DNA of 64,000 bases, taken from positions 186,001-250,000 of the forward strand of contig JANQQR010000002.1 of the NCBI GenBank assembly GCA_028289195.1, given 5' to 3'. Source of the stretch: Phycisphaerales bacterium (GTDB taxonomy: Bacteria > Planctomycetota > Phycisphaerae > Phycisphaerales > UBA1924). The number at the start of each line of letters is the position of its first letter. Positions within the stretch are counted from its first letter, which is position 1. Below, in pieces: positions 36,234-44,607 of the stretch. Position numbers and translations under genes: made by a program. The notes beneath the pieces are model-generated. The model was not told the DNA's origin. It did no database searches and was given only the letters and a program-made list of their open reading frames with translations.

Positions 36234-36692
36234 ATGAGAACCATGGCGAAGAAGACATTTCAGGGCAGACCAGTGGTGGCCGGCGCGGTCGATGGAAAGG
36301 CCACCGTATCCAAGCAGCCGTTCAACACGACGAGCTCTTACCTCGACAACGTTTGGGCGGGCAACACGGAGACGGCGCCGTGCACCGACCAGGACAACAA
36401 GGACCTCTTCGAGAAAGACCTCCAGGGGATCATCCTGTGCACGCCGCAGTGCATCGGTTCGAGCATGGGCGGAGGCTGCTTTATGGCCGTGGCGGGATTG
36501 GGCTTGGCGCCAAAGGCGCTGCTGTTCTCCGGGCACATCGATTCGGTGACCGCATCTGGCGTGTTGATGGCGGACATATGGCAGGAGAAGCCCATCGTGT
36601 GCGTCGACCTCCTCGGTGAAGAGTTCCTCGAGGCGATCAGCACGGGCGACGCGGTCTCCATCAAGGAAGACGGGACCGTCGAGGTTGGGTGA
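36234..36692 (+). CDS. Aconitase X swivel-domain subunit (DUF126)
   Basis: A 152-aa protein matching the aconitase X small subunit: GRPVVAGAVDGKA near the start, the swivel-domain core FEKDLQGIILCTPQCIGSSMGGGCF, and VDLLGEEFLEAISTGD near the end. It has no signal peptide of its own, so if the large subunit is exported through Tat this subunit must travel with it as a folded complex. ATG 36234 is used; ATG 36243 would remove three residues. It lies 42 bp after the large subunit. Confidence 0.92.
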   Translation: MRTMAKKTFQGRPVVAGAVDGKATVSKQPFNTTSSYLDNVWAGNTETAPCTDQDNKDLFEKDLQGIILCTPQCIGSSMGGGCFMAVAGLGLAPKALLFSGHIDSVTASGVLMADIWQEKPIVCVDLLGEEFLEAISTGDAVSIKEDGTVEVG

Positions 36693-36745
36693 GCGGCCAC
36701 AGCTCCCCGTGCGCATCGCGGCATCCAAACGAGATCGGAGCAATC

Positions 36746-37702
36746 ATGACCAATGAGGCCAACATGACCACCGAGACGGACTCGAACGAAAATGGGAACC
36801 TAGCCCGGCGCAGTTTCCTCGCCGCCGGGGCCGCTGGGCTGGCGGCCGCAGGACTGGCGATGACTCCCGCGAGCGCCCAGACGCTCGTCCCGGGGAATCC
36901 ACTCAAGACGAACTCGAGCAGCGGCAAACGCGTCGTCTTGATCAACGACGCCAGAATGCAGCTCGGCCCTCCAATCGCGATCGAGTTGGCGAGATCGGGA
37001 CACAATCTTGTGCTCGCCCAGCCGGCCGAAGGCCTGGTGGAGGAGTGCGAGAAACTTGGCGCGGAGGTCCTTGTCGTCCCCGGCATTGAGCAGGAGGGCC
37101 CGGAAGACGAGAGCCAGCCCGGCTCGACGCAGAAGCTCGTCGACGCCGCCGCGAGCCGCTTCGGTGGATTCGACGCGGCCTACATCCGGACCGCAATCCA
37201 CGTGAAGGGCGACGTTCTTGAGTCGACGCCGGAGGTGTTCGAGCAGAGCTTCGCGTCGAACTACATGGCCGTTGTCTACGCTCTCCAATCGCTGATGCCG
37301 CCCCTGATGGACGCAGGGTCCGGGCAGATCTTGGTGCTGACCAGCGCTACCGGCGGGCAGCCGTATCACGACATGGCTGCGTACTCGTCGATGCGCGCAG
37401 CGGCCAACATGTTGATCCGGTGCGCTGCGATGACGGGGGCGCCGAAAGGTGTCGTCGTCAACGCGATCGGCTCCAACTTCATGAATTACCCCGACGCGAT
37501 CAAGACCCTCGGCGGGGCCGACAAGATGGAAGCCATCGCGCGAAAGATCCCTGTGGGGCGTTTCGGTGAGACGTCGGAGGTAGCGCACACAGCGGTAACG
37601 CTGCTCGACGGACGCAACATGTTCGCAACCGGGATGTTTATCCCGATGGCGGGCGGATACAACATCAAGTCGGATGCCGCGGACTCCATGGCGGGAGGTT
37701 GA
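36746..37702 (+). CDS. Tat-exported halohydrin-dehalogenase-like SDR protein
   Basis: A 318-aa protein with a twin-arginine signal (LARRSFLAAGAAGLAAAGL), then an SDR-like fold. The Ser-Tyr-Arg triad typical of halohydrin dehalogenases is present: TSAT with Ser 13 residues before Tyr in AAYSSMR, and Arg at Tyr+4 where normal SDRs have Lys. The segment VVNAIGSNFM matches the AIGPNY region of HheC-type enzymes, and PMAGGYNI the C-terminus. The N-terminal NAD(P) Gly motif is absent (INDARMQLG), as in that family, though its T-x4-F/Y-x-G motif is not intact either. It has an upstream GGAG. It follows the aconitase X genes by 53 bp, so it is probably co-transcribed. Confidence 0.78.
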   Translation: MTNEANMTTETDSNENGNLARRSFLAAGAAGLAAAGLAMTPASAQTLVPGNPLKTNSSSGKRVVLINDARMQLGPPIAIELARSGHNLVLAQPAEGLVEECEKLGAEVLVVPGIEQEGPEDESQPGSTQKLVDAAASRFGGFDAAYIRTAIHVKGDVLESTPEVFEQSFASNYMAVVYALQSLMPPLMDAGSGQILVLTSATGGQPYHDMAAYSSMRAAANMLIRCAAMTGAPKGVVVNAIGSNFMNYPDAIKTLGGADKMEAIARKIPVGRFGETSEVAHTAVTLLDGRNMFATGMFIPMAGGYNIKSDAADSMAGG

Positions 37703-37791
37703 CGCTCCACCGGCTCGCGTCGACGAACGGGCAACTCATGAATTGGTAGCGGACACCCTCCGCGGGAAGCCTCGGAGTCCAGCCATGCGCC

Positions 37792-38919
37792 TCACTGCTC
37801 GATGTTCTGCCACGCGCGGTCGGTCGAGTAGTCGACGTCGAGGACCGGAACGACGTTGCCCGCGGGGACGTCGTACGCCGTGGTCGCGTCGTGGACCGTG
37901 TTGCGCGTGACCACGTTGTCGTTGTTGGTGCTGGTCATGATCCCGACCGGCGATCCCGAGATGGTGTTCTGGTCCACGCGGTAGTGCGCGCCGGTGACGT
38001 CGATCCCGATCTCGTTTGGTGCGTCGCCGTTGAGCTTGAGGAAGTTGTTCGCGATGATGCCAGCGGCGAGCGACGAGAACGAGTTCTGGGTCAGCGTGCG
38101 GATCCCTCCGTTCTCATTGCCGGCGACCGCATTGCCTTCGACGATGGCGTTGAGGCCCGAGATTCCGCGGTTGGAGTTGTTGCTTGAGACGCTGTTGCGG
38201 ACGATGGACACGTCGGTGTCGTCGAAGCCGACAGAAATTCCATCCACGCCGTTGCCCTGGGCAACGCAGCCTTCCACGATGCCGGAAATGGCGGAAATCC
38301 CAAAGAAGCCGTTATCGAGTGATCGGCAGTTCCTGACGATAGAGCCGCGTCCACCAGATATCCCGGAACCGGTGTTGCGGAGGAAACTGCAGTCCCTCGC
38401 GTCTACCACGCCGGACGACGCCGCTCCGACGCCGTTGCTCGCGCACACGAGGTCGCGCAGGATCAGCGTCTGGCTGGAATCCAATGCGCGGACACCCGAG
38501 TTCTCAAACCCGGTGACCGTGCCGTTGCGCACAGTGATGACGGCGTTGAGATTCGTACTCGGGATGCGGATCCCCGTCAGGGGCGCCCCAAAGAAGTTGC
38601 TGCCGGTGATCGTGTAGCCGTTGAGGTCGATCGTGACATCGGGGGCCCGGACCTCGATGGCGTAGTTGATCCCGGAAACCGTCAGCGGGCCGGTGAGGTA
38701 GTACGACCCGCTGGACGAGATGATGTGCTGGGCGTCGGCACCCCCCGGGGTGAAAACATCGTTGATCGGGCGCCGCGGCTCGATCTCGTCGAGCGTCTTG
38801 AAGGTCGAAGCCGGCGGCCCGCCCGGGGGGTTGAGGGGCCCCGCGATCGACACGACCACTACGCACACCACGATGGTCGCGCAGACACACACCGTCGAGA
38901 CAAGTGAGTTCTTGTGCAT
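37792..38919 (-). CDS. Secreted right-handed beta-helix protein
   Basis: A 375-aa protein with an N-terminal hydrophobic signal (about 5-27). A linker (PPGGPPASTFKTLDEIEPR) and repeated short beta-strand turns typical of parallel beta-helix (pectate-lyase-like) proteins follow: DLNGYTITGSNF, IVRNCRSLDNGFFGIS, IVRNSVSSNNSNRGISGL, VDQNTISGSPVGI. Residues of known polysaccharide lyases are not identifiable, so binding or structural roles are equally possible. It faces the CIA30-fasciclin gene across 314 bp. Confidence 0.85.
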   Translation of the reverse strand: MHKNSLVSTVCVCATIVVCVVVVSIAGPLNPPGGPPASTFKTLDEIEPRRPINDVFTPGGADAQHIISSSGSYYLTGPLTVSGINYAIEVRAPDVTIDLNGYTITGSNFFGAPLTGIRIPSTNLNAVITVRNGTVTGFENSGVRALDSSQTLILRDLVCASNGVGAASSGVVDARDCSFLRNTGSGISGGRGSIVRNCRSLDNGFFGISAISGIVEGCVAQGNGVDGISVGFDDTDVSIVRNSVSSNNSNRGISGLNAIVEGNAVAGNENGGIRTLTQNSFSSLAAGIIANNFLKLNGDAPNEIGIDVTGAHYRVDQNTISGSPVGIMTSTNNDNVVTRNTVHDATTAYDVPAGNVVPVLDVDYSTDRAWQNIEQ

Positions 38920-39233
38920 TGCTCGCTCCTGGGTTCGGGTCCTCCCAAGTGTCCGCCAGGTCGCGCGGGCCGCAAGCGAAATCAACAGCGAGGGGCCGAG
39001 AAAGCCCCGAGTAACGCAGAATTCGGGAGGGGTGCCCGCTCCCAGAGACTGTTGAAACGCCCCGTCTGCCGAGAAACTGCGAACTCGTCGATGTGGCGGT
39101 CAGTGGACGAGCCGACGCCTGAACATTGGCCGAATCCGCCGAACGGAGCCTGGCGAAATGATCTGCGTCGCAGCGGGGCTGAGTTCCCCGCCTGCCCTGA
39201 ACGCCTTGCAGCCATTCTCGGGAGCCTCTCTTC
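38920..39233. other. Divergent intergenic region
   Basis: 314 bp between the beta-helix gene and the CIA30-fasciclin gene. It must carry both promoters. I see no coding frame, hairpin or recognisable binding site here. Confidence 0.4.
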
Positions 39234-41012
39234 ATGCACCGCAGCACCGCTCGCCACGTCGCCGCCATGATTCTCGGTTGCCTCGTCGCCGTTTCGCCGG
39301 CAGCGTCGGGATCGCCCACGCAGACCGACTTCGCCGATCGTCCGGACTCGTGGCGGGTCGTCGTCGATGGCGTCATGGGCGGGCGGAGCTCGGGACTGGT
39401 TGCTCAAAACGAGCCCGGCGTGCTCCGCTTCACGGGCGACCTCTCGCTCGAGAACAACGGCGGGTTCTCGCAGATTCGCACGAGCGTGCCCGAAGGTGTG
39501 CTCGGCGGCGCGACGCAGGTGGAACTCCGTGTGCGTGGTGACGGCCGACGCTACCAGTTCGACATCCGCTGCTCGCACGTCCGCATGATGGCTGGTGGAT
39601 TCCAGCAGACCTTCGACACCGTGGCTGATGAATGGGTGACCGTCCGGCTGCCTCTCGAGGGTTTTCGTCTCTACACCTTCGGGCGCCGAGTCGCGAGCGC
39701 CCCGGCACTCGAGCCCGCGCGGATCGAGTCGGTCGGGATCACGCTGGCCGACAAGGTCCCGGGGCCATTCCAACTCGACATCGACTCGATTCGCTTCACA
39801 GGCGCCGAGACGAGCCTGGCGTCCGGGAGCGATTCCTCCACGTCGACGGATCTGGTCTCGGTGGCGAGGGGCGCGGGTCTGACTACGCTCCTCGAACTGG
39901 TTAACGCGTCCGGTCTTGAATTCCCTGCGGGACAGCGCATCACGATCTTTGCGCCCACCAATGAGGCCTTTGCCGCGCTCCCCGAAGCGACCGTCCAGGC
40001 GCTCCTCACGCCGGAGGGCCGCGAGGATCTGCGCAACGTCCTGACCTACCACGCATCTCTTGGCGAGCTCAGTTCGTCGGAGCTTCTCTCTCGCAGGAGC
40101 GTCGACACGATCAACGGCCAGCGGCTTGCGATCGAGGGCGGCGGCGCCATCGCCATCGGTGGGGCCAGTCTCGTGGTGGCCGACGTGCCCTTCGACGGCG
40201 GCGTCGTGCATGCGATCGACCGAGTCCTGATTCCGGAGCAGGGGTCGATAGCCGAGAACGCGTCGTCGATTGAGTCACTCAGCATTCTCATCTCAGCGGT
40301 CAACGCCGCGGATCTCGGCGATCAACTCTCAGATGAGAACGGTCCGTTCACCCTCTTCGCACCCGTCGACTCCGCGTTCGCGGAACTCCCCGCCGAGACG
40401 CTGGACGCCCTGCTCCAAGAGGAGAATCGTGCCGCACTCGTCAGCGTGCTCGGTCTGCACGTTGCGCCCGTCCGGATCTACGCAAACGACCTGCTCGCGA
40501 CGGGGCGCGTCGAGTCGTTCTTCGGCGAGTCGCTGAGATTCGGGGTCGAGGGGGGGCGCCTGACGGTCAATGGCGCGAGCCTCATCGGCACTGACATTCA
40601 GGCGAGCAACGGTGTGATTCATCTCATCGACTCTGTGCTGCTGCCTGAAGAAGGAAATGCCTCCGCTGAGGAGTCCAAGAGGCGATCGTCCGACGAGCTC
40701 CGCAGGCAGGCTGCCGCGTTGTGCCAGTTGGCGATCGAACGAGGCGTTCCACTGTTCAACAATGGGCAGCCGGAAGCGTGCGCTGCGATCTACGAAGTCG
40801 CAATCCAAGCCATGCTGAGACTTGGCGGCGGCGCGTTCGAGCGCACGATTCTCGATCGTCTCGAGATGGCGCTCGCTCAGGCGGAAGCGGAGCAGCGGGC
40901 AGCCGCCCGAGCGTGGACATACCGCCGGGCACTCGACGACGTTTACACTGAGCTACAGCATGCCGGGCGCGAGTCTCGGGACGCCTTGCGTCGTGCCAGG
41001 CTGGCGCAATGA
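39234..41012 (+). CDS. CIA30-domain plus double fasciclin protein
   Basis: A 592-aa secreted protein: signal peptide (about 1-26), a CIA30-type jelly-roll domain (about 30-190: WRVVVDGVMGGRSSG, FTGDLSLENNGGFSQIR, DIDSIRF), then two FAS1 domains (about 205-330 and 345-470). Each FAS1 domain has the ITIFAPTNEAFAALP / FTLFAPVDSAFAELP block and the VVHAIDRVLIP / VIHLIDSVLLP end block. A helical charged C-terminus (about 480-592) follows. FAS1 domains mediate adhesion; CIA30 domains are usually alone or fused to NAD-binding domains, so this order is unusual. No operon partner. Confidence 0.9.
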   Translation: MHRSTARHVAAMILGCLVAVSPAASGSPTQTDFADRPDSWRVVVDGVMGGRSSGLVAQNEPGVLRFTGDLSLENNGGFSQIRTSVPEGVLGGATQVELRVRGDGRRYQFDIRCSHVRMMAGGFQQTFDTVADEWVTVRLPLEGFRLYTFGRRVASAPALEPARIESVGITLADKVPGPFQLDIDSIRFTGAETSLASGSDSSTSTDLVSVARGAGLTTLLELVNASGLEFPAGQRITIFAPTNEAFAALPEATVQALLTPEGREDLRNVLTYHASLGELSSSELLSRRSVDTINGQRLAIEGGGAIAIGGASLVVADVPFDGGVVHAIDRVLIPEQGSIAENASSIESLSILISAVNAADLGDQLSDENGPFTLFAPVDSAFAELPAETLDALLQEENRAALVSVLGLHVAPVRIYANDLLATGRVESFFGESLRFGVEGGRLTVNGASLIGTDIQASNGVIHLIDSVLLPEEGNASAEESKRRSSDELRRQAAALCQLAIERGVPLFNNGQPEACAAIYEVAIQAMLRLGGGAFERTILDRLEMALAQAEAEQRAAARAWTYRRALDDVYTELQHAGRESRDALRRARLAQ

Positions 41013-41374
41013 TGCGACTCTCCCCACCAGACGAAGCTCACGACCAACTCCGGGCGATCTGAGACGTCACGCCACCCCAACGCCGGCCCCAATTCACTCC
41101 CGGGCCGTCTTGGCTGTCCGCAATGGCGGAGACAGGATCCGAGCCCGCGACCTCCGGGCAACAGGGGATGTCCTCGCCCGGAGCGTTACTTCTGGGTCCA
41201 AGAGAGCTTCCGGCAGATCCAGCGGATGCGCCATCCGCGGGTCGACGGCCATCGTGACCATTGAGATCCTTCTGTTCAGCATGATGGACGCGATAGAAGT
41301 GGCAACTGCACTACCTAAGACAAACAGCTACGTGCGACCACAAGCCCTCGCTCCTTGGCCAGTAGACTGACTGA
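41013..41374. other. Intergenic region with a tRNA remnant
   Basis: 362 bp between the CIA30-fasciclin and DUF900 genes. It contains the tRNA-like remnant at 41118-41162 and no convincing gene. The last 100 bp are less GC-rich than the flanks and may hold the DUF900 gene promoter. Confidence 0.5.
41118..41162 (-). repeat. tRNA 3'-end remnant A
   Basis: On the minus strand this reads CCCGGAGGTCGCGGGCTCGG, then ATCCTGTCTCCGCCATTGCGG. It closely follows the 3' part of an initiator-type tRNA: anticodon-stem 3' strand, variable region, T-arm and acceptor. T-loop and acceptor changes show decay. Similar remnants occur at 50451, 55074 and 57388, all in this orientation and each flanked by a related GC-rich hairpin or T-run segment. 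Confidence 0.6.
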
Positions 41375-42652
41375 ATGAAATCGCGTCAGTTTTGCCTAGC
41401 TCTTTGGGTCGTCACCACGTGCGCGGTAGTCGTCGGATGCGGCCCCGTGCTGATGCCGACGCCGTACATCCACCGCGATCCTGACGTCAATCGGTTTGCT
41501 GACGTGCCCGCCGAGCGCCAGTCGACGACCGTCGAGATTCTCTATTGCACCGATCGCAATCAGTCGAACGGATCCGGGCCGCCACATCGATACGGATCCG
41601 GGCGTTCCCAGAGCTTGGCATTTGGCACAACACGGGTACGCATCGGTGGGGCATCGCTCACTTGGGAGGAGTTGGTCCAGGCAAGCCGGGTTGGGCGTCG
41701 CAGCGGGCGCATAGGCGTGCACCATCTGGATGCAACCGAGCTCGTGCGGATGCCCGCGACACCTTGGTATGTCCACCTGGTGGATGATTCTGAAATCACC
41801 GAAGCCGCCGTGATCGAACGCTGGATTGAGGCGGCCCAGGAGATACAAGGTGTCATAAACGAGAATCTTCGGAACGCTGGCGGCGGAGATGTGTTCCTAT
41901 TCGTGCACGGATTCAACGCCACTTTCGGTGACGCCGCGATAACGGCTGCGGAGCTGTGGCATTTCTTGGGTCGGCGCGGGGTGGCATGCTCCTACAGTTG
42001 GCCTGCTGGCTCGGCCGGCATTCTCGGATACGACACTGACCGTGAATCAAGCGAGTTCACCGTCGAGCATTTCAAGCAGTTTGTGCGCGTAGTTGCAGGT
42101 GCAGATGCGGTCGAACGCATTCACCACGTCGCGCATAGCCGCGGCTCTGACGTCGTGGTCGCCGCGATCCGGGAACTCTATCTGCAATACCAAGCAGCCG
42201 GTTTCGAAACGTCCGCAGAACTCAAGATAGAGAACCTCGTGTTCATCGCTGCCGACATCGATCAGGACGTCTTCGACCAGCGCTTTGGCACCGAGTCAGT
42301 TCGGCGAGCGGCGCGGCACGTGACGATCTACACCGGTGCGCGCGACGTAGCGCTGGGACTGTCCTCATCGAAGTTCAGCAGTGCCCTGCGTGTGGGTCAG
42401 TTGGGCACGGCTGAAGTCACCGAGAAGGGTCGCGTCGTCCTCGATCATCTTGCCGATCAGATGACCATCGTGCACCAGCCGAGGCGACGCGGACTGTTTG
42501 GTCATGTCTACCACAAGGACGATCCCGGCGTGAGCTCAGACCTGCTTCTGCTGCTGCTCGGCCATCAGACACCCGGTGCGGAGCACGGTCGGCCGTTGAC
42601 GAAGGACCCTTCCGGTGTCTGGGTCGTTCCCAAGGACAACCCGTGGGACTAA
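41375..42652 (+). CDS. DUF900-type alpha/beta hydrolase lipoprotein
   Basis: A 425-aa protein with signal peptide and lipobox VVGC (Cys22), then an alpha/beta hydrolase of the DUF900 type. Key segments are VEILYCTDRN, FLFVHGFNATF (oxyanion side), SYSWPAGSAG and the nucleophile elbow HVAHSRGSD, where Ser is flanked as A-H-S-R-G. The stretch from VEILYCTDRN to the nucleophile is the standard family architecture. Base composition is less GC-rich than its neighbours, hinting at transfer. It lies beside a tRNA-like remnant. The substrate is unknown. Confidence 0.88.
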   Translation: MKSRQFCLALWVVTTCAVVVGCGPVLMPTPYIHRDPDVNRFADVPAERQSTTVEILYCTDRNQSNGSGPPHRYGSGRSQSLAFGTTRVRIGGASLTWEELVQASRVGRRSGRIGVHHLDATELVRMPATPWYVHLVDDSEITEAAVIERWIEAAQEIQGVINENLRNAGGGDVFLFVHGFNATFGDAAITAAELWHFLGRRGVACSYSWPAGSAGILGYDTDRESSEFTVEHFKQFVRVVAGADAVERIHHVAHSRGSDVVVAAIRELYLQYQAAGFETSAELKIENLVFIAADIDQDVFDQRFGTESVRRAARHVTIYTGARDVALGLSSSKFSSALRVGQLGTAEVTEKGRVVLDHLADQMTIVHQPRRRGLFGHVYHKDDPGVSSDLLLLLLGHQTPGAEHGRPLTKDPSGVWVVPKDNPWD

Positions 42653-42772
42653 TACCCTTCGGCGAAACGCGACGTGAGGGAATGAGCCCGAATGGACGGC
42701 CTCGGGCCGCCCGGCTGCCAAGGCATCGGGCGGCGGTCGTCCAGTTCTCCCACGCCGGCGGCTCTCGATCGA

Positions 42773-43129
42773 TCAGGTGCTCACGCCGCGCGCACTGCCC
42801 CCCGCACCATGCGGCATCTGGATCCTGGCGATCCGCACCTCGCTGCCCACCCGCGTCAGCGTGTCCAGCCAGATTGCGTGCTCGTGCCGATATCTGATCT
42901 GGACACCGAGCGCCGCGCCCGACATGAATGACTCGAGCGCCTCGTCGAGGCTCGGCGTCTCGGAAGTGGACATCGTCCGGGCGGCCGACTTCAGGCGCAC
43001 ATCCAGAATCTGTGCGCACGCATCGAGGTCTCGTCGATACGCGCCCAGCGCCGCGTCGTCGAGCGTGCCGCCGTGGAGGATCGGGAGGTCGTCGGTCGTG
43101 ATGCGCTGATCGTCCTGGCCAGTACTCAC
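42773..43129 (-). CDS. Uncharacterised protein at the end of the nap operon
   Basis: A 118-aa soluble protein from GTG 43129 that overlaps the napF stop (GTGA). It has a helical segment (TLDDAALGAYRRDLDACAQILDVRLKSA), then a beta-rich half ending in IRYRHEHAIWLDTLTRVGSEVRIARIQ. No metal or cofactor motif is visible. Placement as the last coupled gene of the nap operon suggests a maturation or assembly role. Not recognised as a named Nap protein. Confidence 0.78.
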   Translation of the reverse strand: MSTGQDDQRITTDDLPILHGGTLDDAALGAYRRDLDACAQILDVRLKSAARTMSTSETPSLDEALESFMSGAALGVQIRYRHEHAIWLDTLTRVGSEVRIARIQMPHGAGGSARGVST

Positions 43130-43809
43130 TCCGGGTCCTCCGTCGATCCGGTTGGACTCGGCGGGCGCGACAAGGCCGGCATGAGCACGACGGCGTTCGT
43201 GGGAGCCGGGCACACGTGCTGGCACACGCCGCACCCGGTGCACGCGGACTCGACGATCTCGGGCTTGCCTTGCTCGACGCCGATCGCGCCCTCGACCGGG
43301 CACCGCTCCCAGCACGCGCTGCAGAACCCGCCCTGGTGCGCGATGCAGAGCTGGTGCTTGATCTGCGCGGTGCCCATGACCGGCGGCACGAGATCGGTCA
43401 GCACTCCCGGCTCGCACGCGTCGATGCACGGGAAGTCCTCGCACATGCGGCAGGGGGAGCGCATGGCATCGATCATCGGGGTCCCCGCCGCCTCGCGGAA
43501 TCGCTCGGGAGCGTGAACGATGGCGTCGTGCGGGCACGCTTCCACGCACGCGTCGCAGCGGGTGCAGTCTCTCAGAAACGTCGGCTCGTCAACCGCACCC
43601 GGAGGGCGCAGGACGGGGATGGTCCTCCGGAACGGTGTTACCGCTGGAGCGGCCCGCTCGAGGTCCGGTCGCGACGTCGGATACCGGATCACGTTCTCGG
43701 GCGCGGGGCTGTCGTTCTGTGTTGGCGGCGTGAGCTCCGCCGGCTTCGCCGGGAACAGCCTCCCTCGAAGAAGGTCGCGACGCGAGATTCCGTCGGCGGG
43801 TTCGTTCAT
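43126..43809 (-). CDS. napF: NapF-like 4Fe-4S ferredoxin
   Basis: A 227-aa protein with four Cys clusters: CTRCDACVEACP, CRMCEDFPCIDACEP, CSACWERCP and CTGCGVCQHVCP. It also has the NapF-type KHQLCIAHQGGFC spacing and an SRRDLLRG start. NapF is a cytoplasmic accessory ferredoxin that helps NapA maturation. The N-terminal RRDLLRG also resembles a Tat motif, as in NapG, so a NapG-like role is possible. The start overlaps the napB stop (ATGA). Confidence 0.85.
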   Translation of the reverse strand: MNEPADGISRRDLLRGRLFPAKPAELTPPTQNDSPAPENVIRYPTSRPDLERAAPAVTPFRRTIPVLRPPGAVDEPTFLRDCTRCDACVEACPHDAIVHAPERFREAAGTPMIDAMRSPCRMCEDFPCIDACEPGVLTDLVPPVMGTAQIKHQLCIAHQGGFCSACWERCPVEGAIGVEQGKPEIVESACTGCGVCQHVCPAPTNAVVLMPALSRPPSPTGSTEDPE

Positions 43810-44606
43810 GGCTCGTCGACGGGGGGCGGTGGCAGGAACGGCGCAGACCGCGAGCTGATGCCCTGGTCGAGGACCGCCGAGGGCGCGTGGCACTGGAGGC
43901 AATTCTGGCGCCACGGGTGCGTCGATTCGAGACCGGGAGCGCCTGTCGGGCCATGGCAGGCGCTGCAGTTCTGACGCATGAAGGTCGAATGGGGCACGAC
44001 GGGCGGGGCGCCGGTCCACGCCCGGTCTCCCTCAAGAGCGGCCGGCAGCCCGTCGAATCCGTTCGACGCCAGAACGAACGGCTCGAATCGACGCGACGAG
44101 TCCTGCACGTGGCACTGCTGGCACGCTGAGAGGTACGGGTGGGGGAGGATGGCGGATTCCTTCGTGCCAACGCGCACGGAGTCTTGGTGGCACGCGAGGC
44201 ACGCGGCGCTCGAGAGCTGGTCCACGCTGTGGGGGATCACGGGCGGCGCACCGTCGTAGGCCCGGCGATCCGCGCGGGCTGCGAGAGAGGTCAGCTTCTG
44301 CGCCGGCGTCGGCGACGGCACGGCCGTGATGTCGGCATCCGGGCGGCTGAGCCGCGCGAGATCGCTCCGCCACTCCCTGTTCGGTCCCGTGTCCCTTTCG
44401 CGCATCTGCGCGTAACTGAGTGCCGGGAGCACATGCGGAGCGGCCGCAGGTGGGGCCGGCGGACGCGTATCAGGGTCGGGCCGCGGGACGCCGTCATCGA
44501 TGCCGATCAGAAAGCCCATGAGCGCGGCAGCGATGACCGCCGAGAACACGATGTGCGTGAACCTGGTGGTCCGGCCCCGGTCCTGTTCGGTCGCGAGCGG
44601 CGCCAC
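43806..44606 (-). CDS. napB: Tetrahaem NapB-like cytochrome with a duplicated dihaem unit
   Basis: A 266-aa protein from GTG 44606, one base after the napA stop, with an N-terminal membrane anchor (about 17-36). Two tandem units each have the NapB hallmark GAPPVxPHS, then CxxCH, an HP, and a second CxxCH. Unit 1 spans 119-166 (CLACH, CQQCH) and unit 2 spans 199-240 (CSACH, CLQCH). Canonical NapB is about 150 aa with two haems. It is expected to pass electrons to NapA in the periplasm. The duplication would give four haems on one chain. Confidence 0.88.
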   Translation of the reverse strand: MAPLATEQDRGRTTRFTHIVFSAVIAAALMGFLIGIDDGVPRPDPDTRPPAPPAAAPHVLPALSYAQMRERDTGPNREWRSDLARLSRPDADITAVPSPTPAQKLTSLAARADRRAYDGAPPVIPHSVDQLSSAACLACHQDSVRVGTKESAILPHPYLSACQQCHVQDSSRRFEPFVLASNGFDGLPAALEGDRAWTGAPPVVPHSTFMRQNCSACHGPTGAPGLESTHPWRQNCLQCHAPSAVLDQGISSRSAPFLPPPPVDEP

Positions 44607-44607
44607 G

